A stretch of DNA of 64,000 nt from Janthinobacterium lividum. Its GTDB lineage: Bacteria > Pseudomonadota > Gammaproteobacteria > Burkholderiales > Burkholderiaceae_D. Below are positions 27,736 to 36,974 of the stretch, one piece after another. The position numbers and the translations under genes are program-made. The notes below the pieces were generated by a model. The model was not told where the DNA came from, did not search any database, and saw nothing but the letters and a program-made list of their open reading frames with translations. The stretch's first letter is position 1. Each line of letters opens with the position of its first letter. The stretch is taken from assembly GCF_023509035.1 (NCBI RefSeq), contig NZ_CP075583.1, positions 2,356,001 through 2,420,000 on the forward strand, written 5' to 3'.

Positions 27736-28734
27736 ATGAAATTAGCTACCCTGAAAGATGGCACGCGCGACGGCCAGCTGGCTGTCGTCTCGCGCGACTT
27801 GAAAACGGCCCATCTGGCCGATGGTATTGCCTCGACTTTGCAAAAGGCGCTCGACGACTGGAGTTTCATCGCGCCCCAGCTGGATTTGCTGTACCAGACC
27901 ATCAATAGCGGCCGCGGCCATCGCGCCTTCGAGTTCGACCCCGCCAACTGCATGGCGCCCTTGCCACGCAGCAGCCTGCGCGTGGCCGGCGCATCCTACC
28001 TGCAGCAGATCGAGCGGGCTTGCAAGGCAGCGGGAGCCGAGGCGCCCGCCAATCTGCGCGATTTCCCCCGGATGTACCAGGGCGCCAGCGACGATTTCCT
28101 CGGCGCCCACGACGACATCACCCTGGCGCACGAGCAGTGGGGCATCGATTACGAAGCCGGCATCGCCGCCATCACGGACGACGTGGCCATGGGTTCGACG
28201 CCGGACCAGGCGCACCTGAACATCAAGCTGTTGATGCTGGTCAATGACATCACCCTGCGCAACCTGGCGCCCGACGAGCAAGCGGGCGGCTACGGTTTCC
28301 TGCAAGCGAAGCCGGCCATGGCCTGCTCACCCGTGGCCATCACACCTGACGAGCTGGGCGACGCCTGGCGTGGCGGCAAGGTGCATTACGCCCTGCGCTG
28401 CAGCCTGAACGGCAAGTTGACGGGCCAGCCGCACGCGGGCGCCGACATGGTGTTTAATTATCCGCAATTGCTGGCCCATCTGTGTCAGACGCGCAACGCG
28501 CGCGCCGGCAGCGTGGTCAGCGCGGGCGGGGTCGCCAACAAGGAAGTCAAGAAGGGTTTTTCCAGTATCGTTGAGCGACGTAACCAGGAGATGATCGCCG
28601 ATGGCGTCGCCAGTACGCCTTATTTGCTGTTTGGCGATGTTGTTCGTCTGGAAATGTTGGGTGACGATGGCAAGTCGCTGTTTGGCGCGATAGAACAGAC
28701 GGTGAAACAGGCTGAAGCGCGCAAGTCCCGCTAA
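27736..28734 (+). CDS. Fumarylacetoacetate hydrolase family protein
   Basis: 332 residues. Segments that place it in the FAH superfamily: SYLQQIERA, the divalent-metal site within HEQWGIDYEAGIAAITDDV (E-x-E type), the NDITLRNL stretch and the SVVSAGGVANKEV block. Such enzymes hydrolyse or decarboxylate C-C bonds of beta-diketo acids in aromatic catabolism; fumarylacetoacetase itself is longer and normally sits with hmgA, which is absent here. The exact substrate is open. Confidence 0.88.
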   Translation: MKLATLKDGTRDGQLAVVSRDLKTAHLADGIASTLQKALDDWSFIAPQLDLLYQTINSGRGHRAFEFDPANCMAPLPRSSLRVAGASYLQQIERACKAAGAEAPANLRDFPRMYQGASDDFLGAHDDITLAHEQWGIDYEAGIAAITDDVAMGSTPDQAHLNIKLLMLVNDITLRNLAPDEQAGGYGFLQAKPAMACSPVAITPDELGDAWRGGKVHYALRCSLNGKLTGQPHAGADMVFNYPQLLAHLCQTRNARAGSVVSAGGVANKEVKKGFSSIVERRNQEMIADGVASTPYLLFGDVVRLEMLGDDGKSLFGAIEQTVKQAEARKSR

Positions 28735-28751
28735 GGTTACTGGGGAGCAAA

Positions 28752-28781
28752 GGAAAAGCAGGGGATTCGCCCTCCTTTTCC
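28752..28781 (+). terminator. Possible terminator after the FAH-family gene
   Basis: Imperfect hairpin: GGAAAAG and AGGG pair with CCCT and CTTTTCC around a GATTCG loop, with one C-C mismatch. No T-tract follows. Confidence 0.4.
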
Positions 28782-28805
28782 CTTGATGGTGTTGCGCTAA
28801 TTGAA

Positions 28806-28814
28806 CCGATAATG
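28806..28814 (+). promoter_or_regulatory. Candidate flagellar promoter element before flhB
   Basis: CCGATAATG, containing a GATAAT -10-like box, 59 bp before flhB. The same nine bases occur before flgM and fliL. No recognisable -35 box here, so an activator may be needed. Confidence 0.35.
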
Positions 28815-28873
28815 CGTCATGCCCAGTCCGTATTGCGCCTAACCAGGCTGCAGGACTTCACCGGAGTTGATTG

Positions 28874-30067
28874 ATGTCGGAAGACAGCGACGCAGAAAAG
28901 ACCGAAGCCGCGTCACCGAAGCGCCTCGAGCAGGCGCGTGAGGAAGGCGACGTTCCGCGATCGCGTGAAGTGGCGACGTTTACGGTGTTGATGGCGTCCG
29001 GCTGCTGCCTGTGGTTTGCCGGCGACGCCATCGTGCGACGGCTGACGGCCGTCATGGTCTCCGGGCTGACCCTGGACCGGGAGCAGATACTCAATCCCGA
29101 CGCGATGATGTTGCGCATCGGCTACGACGTGGGCTCGGTCTTGCTGACTTGCCTGCCGTACGCGCTGGCCATCATGCTCGTCGCCCTGGCCTCGCCCGTG
29201 CTGGTGGGCGGCTGGCTGTTCAGTTCCAAGGCGTTCACCCCCAATTTTGGCAAGCTCAACCCGATTCGCGGCCTGGGCAATATGTTTTCGAAGAATGCGC
29301 TGGTGGAATTGCTCAAGGCCATCGCCAAGACCCTCGTCGTCGGCGTCGTCGCCTGGATGGTGATGCAGCATCAAAAGGACGCCGTGCTGGGCTTGTCGGT
29401 CGAGTCCTTGCGCTCCGGCTCGGCGCATCTGATCAGCTTGCTGATCACGGCCTTCCTGCTGATCGTCGGCGCGCTGGGCTTGATCGCCGCCATCGACGGT
29501 CCCTACCAGATGTGGCACTACGCCAACAAGATGAAAATGTCCTTGCAGGAAGTCAAGCAAGAGTCGAAGGAGTCGGACGGCAATCCGCAGATCAAGGCGA
29601 AGATACGCCAGATGCAGCATGAAATGTCGCGCCGCCGCATGATGGCCGACGTGCCGACGGCTGACGTGGTGGTGACCAATCCTACCCACTACGCGGTGGC
29701 GCTGAAGTATGGCGAGAATTCGCGCGGTGCGCCGCAGGTGGTGGCCAAGGGTATTGACGAAGTGGCGGCGAAGATCCGCGAACTGGCGGGCGAACACAAG
29801 GTTGCCATCCTGGAAGCGCCGGCCCTGGCGCGCGCGCTGTACAAGCACACGGACATCGGCGACGAGATTCCCGAGGCGCTGTATGGCGCCGTGGCCGAAG
29901 TGCTGGCGTATGTGTTCCAGCTGCGCAGCTATGGCAACGGCCAGGGCGATCGCCCCGATAAGCCGAAGAAACTGGACGTGCCGCCCGAGCTCGATCCGCA
30001 GAACCCCGCATCGCAGACCCCGCCCGCAGCCGGCGCGGCAGACAAGAATAAAGGAAGTACACCATGA
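28874..30067 (+). CDS. flhB: Flagellar export apparatus protein FlhB
   Basis: 397 residues from the ATG at 28874, 7 nt after GGAG. An N-terminal charged segment is followed by four membrane helices (about 30-215) and a cytoplasmic domain cut autocatalytically at N269-P270-T271-H272 (VVVTNPTHYAVAL). FlhB is part of the type III export gate and its cleavage switches export from hook to filament substrates. A long charged Pro-rich tail (about 355-397) follows. The stop overlaps the flhA start (ATGA). First gene of the flhBAFG-fliA-motCD cluster. Confidence 0.97.
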   Translation: MSEDSDAEKTEAASPKRLEQAREEGDVPRSREVATFTVLMASGCCLWFAGDAIVRRLTAVMVSGLTLDREQILNPDAMMLRIGYDVGSVLLTCLPYALAIMLVALASPVLVGGWLFSSKAFTPNFGKLNPIRGLGNMFSKNALVELLKAIAKTLVVGVVAWMVMQHQKDAVLGLSVESLRSGSAHLISLLITAFLLIVGALGLIAAIDGPYQMWHYANKMKMSLQEVKQESKESDGNPQIKAKIRQMQHEMSRRRMMADVPTADVVVTNPTHYAVALKYGENSRGAPQVVAKGIDEVAAKIRELAGEHKVAILEAPALARALYKHTDIGDEIPEALYGAVAEVLAYVFQLRSYGNGQGDRPDKPKKLDVPPELDPQNPASQTPPAAGAADKNKGSTP

Positions 30068-32160
30068 ACGGCCTGAGATTGCCAGCCTGGCTCAGCGGAA
30101 TGAGCAACAACGCCAGCAAGGGCCTCGCCGCGCCGATCATCATCATCATGCTGCTGGCGATGATGGTGTTGCCGCTGCCCGCCTTCATCCTCGATATTTT
30201 CTTCAGTTTCAATATTGCGCTGTCCATCATCGTGCTGCTGACGGCGCTGTACACGGTCAAGCCACTCGACTTCATGGCGTTCCCGACCATCCTGCTGGTG
30301 TCGACCATGCTGCGCCTGTCGCTGAACGTGGCGTCCACGCGCGTAGTGCTGACGGAAGGCCATACGGGCGCCGATGCGGCCGGTAAAGTGATTGAAGCGT
30401 TCGGTCACTTCCTGATCGGCGGCAACTATACGGTCGGTATCGTGGTCTTCATTATTTTGACGATCATCAACTTTACCGTCGTGACCAAGGGTGCGGGCCG
30501 TATCGCCGAGGTGGGCGCCCGTTTCGCGCTGGACGCGATGCCCGGTAAACAGATGGCCATTGATGCCGACCTGAACGCCGGCTTGATCGGCGAAGACGAA
30601 GCGCGTCGCCGCCGCACGGAAGTGGCGCAGGAAGCGGAATTCTATGGCGCCATGGACGGCGCCAGCAAATACGTGCGCGGCGACGCCATCGCCGGCATCA
30701 TGGTCACCGTCATCAATATCGTTGGCGGCTTGCTGGTGGGCTTGCTGCAGCACGACATGGGCTTTGCCGATGCGCTCAAGAACTACACCTTGCTGGCCAT
30801 CGGTGACGGCCTGGTGGCGCAGATTCCTTCGCTGATCATTTCCACGGCGGCCGGTATCGTCGTCTCGCGCGTGGCCAGCGAGCAGGACATCGGCACCCAG
30901 CTGGTGGGGCAGCTGTTTGCGAAACCGCAAGTACTGTATATTACCGCCGGCATCATCGGCGGCATGGGCCTGATTCCCGGCATGCCGAACATGGTCTTCA
31001 TCCTGCTGGCCTCGCTGCTGGCCGGCTCCGCCTATTTGATCAGCAAGAAACGCACGCAGGAAAAAGAGGCGGCCGAAAAGCCGGCCGAAGTGCCGCAAGC
31101 GACCGTGGCGCCCGAGCAGGAAGAAGCCAGCTGGCAAGACATCATGCCCGTCGACACGTTGGGCCTGGAAGTGGGCTACCGCTTGATCCCGCTGGTCGAC
31201 AAGACGCAGGGTGGGGAATTGCTCAAGCGCATCAAGGGCATCCGCAAGAAATTCGCCCAGGAAGTGGGTTTCCTGGCGCCGCCCGTGCATATCCGCGACA
31301 ACCTGGAACTCAAGCCGTCCGCCTACCGCATCACCCTCAAAGGCGTGGAAGTGGGCGTGGGCGAAGCGTTCAACGGCCAGTTCCTGGCCATCAATCCCGG
31401 CATGGCCAGCGGTACCTTGCCGGGCCTGGCCACGAACGACCCCGCCTTCGGCTTGCCCGCCACCTGGATCGACGCCAGCTTGCGCGACCAGGCGCAATCG
31501 ATGGGTTACACGGTGGTCGATGCGGGCACCGTGGTGGCCACGCATCTGAATCACCTGATCACTTCGCACGCTTCCGAGTTGCTGGGCCGCGCGGAAGTGC
31601 AGTCCCTGCTCGACCACCTGGGCAAGGATGCGCCGCGCCTGGTGGAAGACCTGGTGCCGAAGATGCTGTCCCTGTCGACCCTGCAAAAGGTGTTGCAGAA
31701 CCTGCTGGCCGAGGGCGTGCATATCCGCGACATGCGCACCATCATCGAAACCCTGGCCGAGCATACGGTCAGCACGCAAGACCCGAACGACCTGACGGCG
31801 CTGGTGCGCGTGGCCCTGGGCCGCGCCATCGTGCAGCAATTGTTCCCCGGCGCGGCCGAACTGTCCGTGATGACGCTCGACAGCCGCCTGGAACGCCTGC
31901 TGATGCAAGCCATGGGCAATGGCGGCGATGGCGCGGGCATCGAGCCGGGCCTGGCCGACACCATCGCGCACCAGGCAGGACTGGCTGCCCAGCAGCAGGA
32001 AGCGCTGGGCCTGACGCCGGTGCTGCTGGTGCCGGCGCCGCTGCGCGCCTTGCTGTCGCGCTTCCTGCGCCGCGCCTTGCCGCAGCTCAAAGTGCTGTCG
32101 CATGCGGAAGTGCCGGAAACCAAGACGATTCGCGTCACCAGTCTGGTGGGCGCGCAGTAG
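30064..32160 (+). CDS. flhA: Flagellar export gate protein FlhA
   Basis: 698 residues. Eight membrane helices in the first about 330 residues enclose the conserved loop GRIAEVGARFALDAMPGKQ; the C-terminal cytoplasmic domain (about 350-698) builds the nonameric docking ring for chaperone-substrate complexes. TrIle of the FHIPEP type signature region LRLSLNVASTRVVLTEG is intact. Translationally coupled to flhB. FlhA is the proton-driven component of the export gate. Confidence 0.97.
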   Translation: MNGLRLPAWLSGMSNNASKGLAAPIIIIMLLAMMVLPLPAFILDIFFSFNIALSIIVLLTALYTVKPLDFMAFPTILLVSTMLRLSLNVASTRVVLTEGHTGADAAGKVIEAFGHFLIGGNYTVGIVVFIILTIINFTVVTKGAGRIAEVGARFALDAMPGKQMAIDADLNAGLIGEDEARRRRTEVAQEAEFYGAMDGASKYVRGDAIAGIMVTVINIVGGLLVGLLQHDMGFADALKNYTLLAIGDGLVAQIPSLIISTAAGIVVSRVASEQDIGTQLVGQLFAKPQVLYITAGIIGGMGLIPGMPNMVFILLASLLAGSAYLISKKRTQEKEAAEKPAEVPQATVAPEQEEASWQDIMPVDTLGLEVGYRLIPLVDKTQGGELLKRIKGIRKKFAQEVGFLAPPVHIRDNLELKPSAYRITLKGVEVGVGEAFNGQFLAINPGMASGTLPGLATNDPAFGLPATWIDASLRDQAQSMGYTVVDAGTVVATHLNHLITSHASELLGRAEVQSLLDHLGKDAPRLVEDLVPKMLSLSTLQKVLQNLLAEGVHIRDMRTIIETLAEHTVSTQDPNDLTALVRVALGRAIVQQLFPGAAELSVMTLDSRLERLLMQAMGNGGDGAGIEPGLADTIAHQAGLAAQQQEALGLTPVLLVPAPLRALLSRFLRRALPQLKVLSHAEVPETKTIRVTSLVGAQ

Positions 32161-32396
32161 TTGCCATCAGCTTAGCCCTTGCTTTTGGTCAAATAAACAT
32201 CAATTTCCTCCCGGCAAACTGAATAACGGGTACTTTCCCGTCCTGTTCCTTCGATCGTTTCCTGCAAGCATCGCTAATAATGGAAACTGTCCGGGTGATC
32301 TGTGTCCATGTGGAAGACAGCACCCAAGCAACAGGAGTCGACGATGGTCACACAGTTCAGCCAATATTGCGCCACCCCCGCCTTGGGAGGCCGGTC
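32161..32396. other. 236-bp gap between flhA and flhF
   Basis: No gene. It holds CGGG-TACTTT-CCCG (a small hairpin near 32230) and TAATAATGG about 115 bp before flhF, which may be part of a promoter. The length of the gap suggests flhF-flhG-fliA-motCD can be transcribed separately from flhBA. Confidence 0.4.
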
Positions 32397-33725
32397 ATGA
32401 ATGTGAAGAAATTTACGGGCGCCTCGTCGCGCGATGCGCTGCGCAAGGTGCGCGAAGCGCTGGGCCCCGATGCCGTGATCCTGTCGAACCGCCAGGCCGA
32501 TGGCGTGGTGGAAATCCTCGCGCTGGCCAATGACGATGCCGCTTCGCTGGCCTCGCCGCCGGCCGCGTCCGAAATGGCCCAGCCCCGTCCCCAGTTGCAG
32601 ACCCAGTTCGCCACGCCGCAGCGTCCGGCCGCCCCGGCCCAGCGCCCGGCTGCGCCACGTCCTGCCGCACCGCGCCAGGCAGCCGGCGAGCCAGTGGACA
32701 TGGCCCGCATGCAGCAGATGATGGCCAGCGCGCTGGCGCACGTCAAAGAGAACGCCGCCGCCGAGATGAGCGGCATGATGAATGAAATCCGTGCCATGCG
32801 CGGCATGATGGAAACCCAGTTGGCGGAAATCTCGTGGGGTTCGACGCAGCAGCGCGAGCCGCAAAAAGCCGTCGTGCTGCGCGAAATGCTGGCGGCCGGT
32901 TTTTCTGCCAGCCTGGCGCGCTACCTGATCGACAAGCTGCCGGCCGGCCTCGATGGCGCGCAAAGCATGCGCTGGATCAAGACTGTCCTGAGCCGCAACC
33001 TGAATACGGTGGCCAATGAAGACGCCATGCTGGAGCAGGGCGGCGTGTTTGCCCTGGTGGGCCCGACCGGTGTCGGCAAGACCACCAGCACGGCCAAACT
33101 GGCGGCCCGCTGCGTGATGCGCCACGGTCCGGAAAAGCTGGCCCTGATCACCACCGATGCCTATCGTATCGGCGCGCACGAACAGCTGCGCATCTACGGC
33201 AAGATCCTCGGCGTGATGGTGCATTCGGTGAAGGATGAAGCGGACTTGCGCATCGCCCTGAAGGAATTGAAGAACAAGCATACGGTGCTGATCGATACGG
33301 TGGGCGTGAGCCAGCGCGACCAGATGGTGACGGAACAGGTGGCCATGCTGTCGGGCGCCGGCGCCGATGTGAAACGCCTGCTGTGCCTGAATTCCACGGC
33401 GACCCAGGAAACCCTCAACGAAGTGGTGCGCGCCTATCAGGGCAGCGGCCTGGCCGGCTGCATCATGACCAAGCTCGATGAAGCGGCGTCGATCGGCAAT
33501 GTGCTCGACGTGGTGATCCGCCAGAAACTGAACCTGTTTTATGTGTCGAATGGCCAGCGCGTGCCGGAAGACCTGTACCTGGCCGACCGCGGCTACCTGA
33601 TCGACCGCGCCTTTAAGCTCAAGCGCGATGCGGCGGCCACGCAGTTTTCCGATGCCGAACTGCCGCTTCTGATGGCGCAGGCGGCCGCCCGCAACAATGA
33701 AGCGCGCGGGGTGCGCCTTGGCTAA
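32397..33725 (+). CDS. flhF: Flagellar biosynthesis GTPase FlhF
   Basis: 442 residues from MNVKKFTGAS, with GGGAGG 6 nt before the ATG. Basic N-domain, an Ala/Pro-rich linker (about 60-105), NG domains of the SRP-GTPase type with P-loop GPTGVGKTTS near residue 222, DTVG and TKLDEA. FlhF sets the position and number of polar flagella together with FlhG. A 236-bp gap after flhA holds no gene; it includes CGGG-TACTTT-CCCG and possible promoter sequence, so flhF may have its own promoter. The end overlaps flhG. Confidence 0.96.
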   Translation: MNVKKFTGASSRDALRKVREALGPDAVILSNRQADGVVEILALANDDAASLASPPAASEMAQPRPQLQTQFATPQRPAAPAQRPAAPRPAAPRQAAGEPVDMARMQQMMASALAHVKENAAAEMSGMMNEIRAMRGMMETQLAEISWGSTQQREPQKAVVLREMLAAGFSASLARYLIDKLPAGLDGAQSMRWIKTVLSRNLNTVANEDAMLEQGGVFALVGPTGVGKTTSTAKLAARCVMRHGPEKLALITTDAYRIGAHEQLRIYGKILGVMVHSVKDEADLRIALKELKNKHTVLIDTVGVSQRDQMVTEQVAMLSGAGADVKRLLCLNSTATQETLNEVVRAYQGSGLAGCIMTKLDEAASIGNVLDVVIRQKLNLFYVSNGQRVPEDLYLADRGYLIDRAFKLKRDAAATQFSDAELPLLMAQAAARNNEARGVRLG

Positions 33726-34581
33726 TTTCGATTTCGACCAGGCCGAAGGCTTGCGCCGCATGCTGGCCGGCCCGCAGCCGCGCGTCATGACATTTTTATC
33801 CGCCACGCCGCAGGACGACAAGGGCGCCATGCTGGTCAACCTGGGCGCTTCGCTGGTCTACGGTGGCAATGACGTGCTGCTGCTCGACGCCAGCGGCGGC
33901 AGCGATGGCGTGGCTGCGCGCCTGGGACTGGCGCACGGCGCCAGCCTGCGCGACGTGGCGCGCCAGCAGTGCGGCCTGAACCAGGTCATCCACCAGGTGC
34001 CGCAAGGCTTTGGCGTGGCCAGCCTGGGCGCGCGCAACCACCTGATGGACAGCATGGACTATGCGGGCGAGGACGAACTGCGTCGCCTAGGCAAGACTTT
34101 CGAAGTGTTGGCGCGCCAGAGCGGCATCGTGCTGGTCGACGGCGTCGTGGCAGACGAGGGCGATTGCTTCCCCGTGCCGCTGATGGCCTCGTCCGATATC
34201 GTCGTGCAGGTCTCAACCAGCGCCACCTCGATCAAGGCGGCGTACTGCCTGATCAAGCGCCTGAGCCAGGAACTGGGACGCCGTCCGTTCGGCATTCTCG
34301 TCACCGGCGCTTCCGAATCTGAAGCAAAAGTGGTATACGATAATATGGCGCAGGCGGCGAGCCGCTATCTGGCCGTGAAGCTGACCTCGATGGGGTCGGT
34401 GCCTGCAGATGAGTATCTGCACCGTGCGGCGCGGCTGGGCCGCAGCGTGGTCGATGCCTTTCCGTTGGCGGGAGCCTCGGTGGCGTTTCGCGGACTGGCC
34501 GAGCGGCTGGCCCGTTCGGCGGCGCCGGTGCTCGGCGGCACCTTGTACCAGACGGGGAGCCTGCATCAGTTCAGCGCCTGA
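33718..34581 (+). CDS. flhG: MinD/ParA-like FlhG (FleN), with a degenerate ATP-binding loop
   Basis: 287 residues if translation begins at the TTG at 33718 (reading ANFDFDQAEGLRRML), an overlap of 8 bp with flhF; an in-frame ATG at 33697 is the alternative. DQAEGLRRML is the usual FlhG N-terminal motif for contact with FlhF. The deviant Walker A of this family (KGGxGKT) is replaced by ATPQDDKGAM, so both signature lysines are not where expected; DVLLLDASGG keeps the second motif. FlhG normally restrains FlhF and flagellar number; here ATP hydrolysis is doubtful. Related betaproteobacterial FlhG proteins also have altered loops. Confidence 0.88.
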   Translation: MANFDFDQAEGLRRMLAGPQPRVMTFLSATPQDDKGAMLVNLGASLVYGGNDVLLLDASGGSDGVAARLGLAHGASLRDVARQQCGLNQVIHQVPQGFGVASLGARNHLMDSMDYAGEDELRRLGKTFEVLARQSGIVLVDGVVADEGDCFPVPLMASSDIVVQVSTSATSIKAAYCLIKRLSQELGRRPFGILVTGASESEAKVVYDNMAQAASRYLAVKLTSMGSVPADEYLHRAARLGRSVVDAFPLAGASVAFRGLAERLARSAAPVLGGTLYQTGSLHQFSA

Positions 34582-34628
34582 AACCAACCGTAGCACCAGA
34601 TAAAAGACGAGAAAACAATAAGCAGCCT

Positions 34629-35360
34629 ATGTACACGGTCAAAGGGAAATCGAACAAGGACTATTTGCTGACGGAGCACATTCCGCTGGTGAAGCGTCTG
34701 GCGCACCATATGAAGGCGAAATTGCCGCCTTCGGTCGAGGTCGATGACCTGATCCAGGCCGGCATGATCGGCCTGCTCGATGCCATTAGCCGCTATGAAG
34801 AGACGCATGGCGCGCAGTTCGAGACGTATGCCGTGCTGCGCATCCGCGGCGCCATGCTCGATGAATTGCGCACCAGCGACTGGCTGCCACGCAGCATGCG
34901 CCAGAACATGCGCAAGATCGAGGAGGCGATGAGCACCTTGCAGCAGCGCCTCGGCCATCCGCCGACGGAGTCGGAAGTGGCGAAGCTGCTGAAAATGTCG
35001 CTGGTCGACTACCAGGAAATGCTGGGCGATGGCGGCGGCCACCAACTGCTGTACTACGAAGACTTTCATGACCCGGACGGCAATGACAGCTTCCTCGACC
35101 GCCATTGCGTGGACGAGGACAGCGACCCCTTGCGTTCCCTGCTCGATACCGATTTCCGGCAATCCGTGATCGATGCCATCGACGCGCTGCCGCCACGCGA
35201 GAAAATACTCATGGGCCTGTATTACGAAGAAGAGCTGAATCTGAAGGAGATCGGCGCGGTGATGGGCGTGTCCGAATCGCGCGTCTCGCAGCTGCATACC
35301 CAGGCCGTCGCGCGCCTGCGCGCAACCTTGAGGGAGCTGGCGTGGACTGGTCCAGCGTAA
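34629..35360 (+). CDS. fliA: Flagellar sigma factor FliA (sigma-28)
   Basis: 243 residues. Region 2 (HIPLVKRLAHHMKAKLPPSV; DLIQAGMIGLLDAI; FETYAVLRIRGAMLDELR), region 3 (MRKIEEAM...LGHPPTESEVA) and region 4 with the helix-turn-helix LKEIGAVMGVSESRVSQLH. It directs late flagellar genes and is held by FlgM (encoded here at 40507-40815) until the hook is done. A close match to its binding site lies before flgM. The end overlaps motC by 19 bp. Confidence 0.97.
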   Translation: MYTVKGKSNKDYLLTEHIPLVKRLAHHMKAKLPPSVEVDDLIQAGMIGLLDAISRYEETHGAQFETYAVLRIRGAMLDELRTSDWLPRSMRQNMRKIEEAMSTLQQRLGHPPTESEVAKLLKMSLVDYQEMLGDGGGHQLLYYEDFHDPDGNDSFLDRHCVDEDSDPLRSLLDTDFRQSVIDAIDALPPREKILMGLYYEEELNLKEIGAVMGVSESRVSQLHTQAVARLRATLRELAWTGPA

Positions 35361-36088
35361 TCGGGCTGGCGCTGGCGCTGGCGGGCCTGCTGGTCGGCCA
35401 GGCACTGGAAGGCGGCAAGATGGCCTCCCTGCTGCAGCCGGCCGCCTTTGCCATCGTCATCGTCGGCACCTTCGGCGCCGTGCTGCTGCAAACGCGGCTG
35501 CGCACCTTCGTGCGCGGCCTGGAAATGCTGCGCTGGGTCTTCCTGCCGCCAGCCGATACGCGTGCCGCGCTGGCGCGCGACATCGGGCAATGGAGTTTGA
35601 CGGCGCGCCGCGACGGCCCGCTGGCGCTCGAGCGCCTGATGGAAAACACGGCCGACCGCTTCAATGCCAAGGGCTTGAGGATGATCGTCGACGGCATCGC
35701 GCCCGACAAGTTGCGTCAGTTGCTCGACGTGGAAATCTCCGCCTACGAAATGGCCGAGCGCCAGGCTGTCAAGGTGTGGGAATCGGCGGCCGGCTATTCG
35801 CCCACCATCGGTATTCTGGGCGCCGTGCTGGGCCTGATCCATGTGATGGAAAACCTCACCGACCCGAGTAAATTAGGCAGCGGCATCGCCGTGGCGTTTG
35901 TCTCCACCATTTACGGTGTGGGCCTGGCCAATCTGCTGTTCCTGCCGGTGGCGAACAAACTCAAGGCCATCGTCACGCGCAGGGTGCTGCAGTACGAAAT
36001 CACGGCCGCCGTGCTGTACGACATCGCCACGGGCGACCATACGCGCATCATCGAAGAGCGCGTTTCCAGCCTGCTGCACGAGCACTGA
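35342..36088 (+). CDS. motC: Flagellar motor stator protein, MotA family (MotC type)
   Basis: 248 residues from a GTG at 35342 with AGGGAG 5 nt upstream, inside the end of fliA. Four membrane segments: two at the N-terminus (about 1-50) and two near 150-205 flanking the conserved PTIGILGAVLGLIHVM; a cytoplasmic loop between. It pairs with the MotD-like protein encoded next to form the ion-conducting stator. Position after fliA and the length match MotC of Pseudomonas rather than the longer MotA (about 285 residues). Confidence 0.9.
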   Translation: MDWSSVIGLALALAGLLVGQALEGGKMASLLQPAAFAIVIVGTFGAVLLQTRLRTFVRGLEMLRWVFLPPADTRAALARDIGQWSLTARRDGPLALERLMENTADRFNAKGLRMIVDGIAPDKLRQLLDVEISAYEMAERQAVKVWESAAGYSPTIGILGAVLGLIHVMENLTDPSKLGSGIAVAFVSTIYGVGLANLLFLPVANKLKAIVTRRVLQYEITAAVLYDIATGDHTRIIEERVSSLLHEH

Positions 36089-36090
36089 CC

Positions 36091-36864
36091 ATGATGCGGC
36101 GCGCGCGCAGGAAGTATGACGAGGAACCGGACAACCAGGACCGCTGGCTGATCTCGTATGCCGACTTCATCACCCTGCTGTTCGCCTTCTTTGTCGTGAT
36201 GTATGCGATTTCGCAAGTCAACGAAGGTAAATACCGCGTCTTCCAGAACGCCATCGGCCAGGCCTTCAGCCTGGAAAAGGGCGCGCCGCCCATCATCATG
36301 GAAGCGCCACAGGCGATTCCGCTGCCGAACCCAGCCCTGAAACGCCGCACCGAAGCCATCCGCCGCGAGCGCGAGCACATGACGCGCCTGGCGCAAGACC
36401 TCACGTCGACCCTGGCGCCGCTGGTCAAGGAAGGCAAAGTGCGGGTCACGCAGACGAGCCGCGGCGTGAGCGTGGAAATCAATGCCAGCGTGCTGTTCGA
36501 CCCGGGCGCGGCGGGCTTGACGGCCGAATCGGACCAGGCCCTGCGCGCCGTCGCCGTGCTGCTCAAGGATGATACGCACGACGTGCAGGTGGAAGGGCAT
36601 ACGGACGTGCAGCCGATCAGCAATTCCAATTTTGCCTCGAACTGGGAATTGTCGGCTGCGCGCGCCAGCGCCGTGGTGCGCCTCTTCATCGCCAGTGGCG
36701 TCAAGGCGTCGCGCCTGACGGCCGTGGGCCACGCCGATAACATCCCCGTGGCGCCGAACGCCACGCCGGAAGGGCGCGCGCGCAACCGCCGGGTCGCCGT
36801 GACGATTTTGTCCGGCATCCCGGAAACGGTGACGGAAGTGCCGACGGCGCCGCCGGCCAACTAG
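36091..36864 (+). CDS. motD: Flagellar motor protein MotD (MotB family)
   Basis: 257 residues. A single N-terminal helix with the proton-binding Asp in SYADFITLLFAFFVVMYAIS, a linker, and a C-terminal OmpA-like peptidoglycan-binding domain (about 135-245) with VEGHTDVQPI and NRRVAVTIL. It anchors the stator to the cell wall. Separated from motC by 2 bp, so the pair is co-translated. No chemotaxis genes lie between fliA and motCD, unlike Pseudomonas. Confidence 0.93.
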   Translation: MMRRARRKYDEEPDNQDRWLISYADFITLLFAFFVVMYAISQVNEGKYRVFQNAIGQAFSLEKGAPPIIMEAPQAIPLPNPALKRRTEAIRREREHMTRLAQDLTSTLAPLVKEGKVRVTQTSRGVSVEINASVLFDPGAAGLTAESDQALRAVAVLLKDDTHDVQVEGHTDVQPISNSNFASNWELSAARASAVVRLFIASGVKASRLTAVGHADNIPVAPNATPEGRARNRRVAVTILSGIPETVTEVPTAPPAN

Positions 36865-36974
36865 GCGCGGTCTTTCCGACCGGCGCCAGTCCGGCAGGGC
36901 GTGGAGCATGTCATTCGGTGGTCATACTGGAATGCTAGGCTGTCGCACTTCTTTTCAGCTTCCAGGTTTATCCC

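Noticed and set aside
29929..32103. 724-codon open frame antisense to flhA
   Set aside because: Shadow frame of the G+C-rich flhA gene with His/Gln/Arg-rich nonsense translation.
32274..33839. 521-codon open frame antisense to flhF and flhG
   Set aside because: Overlaps two well-identified genes and has no recognisable domain.
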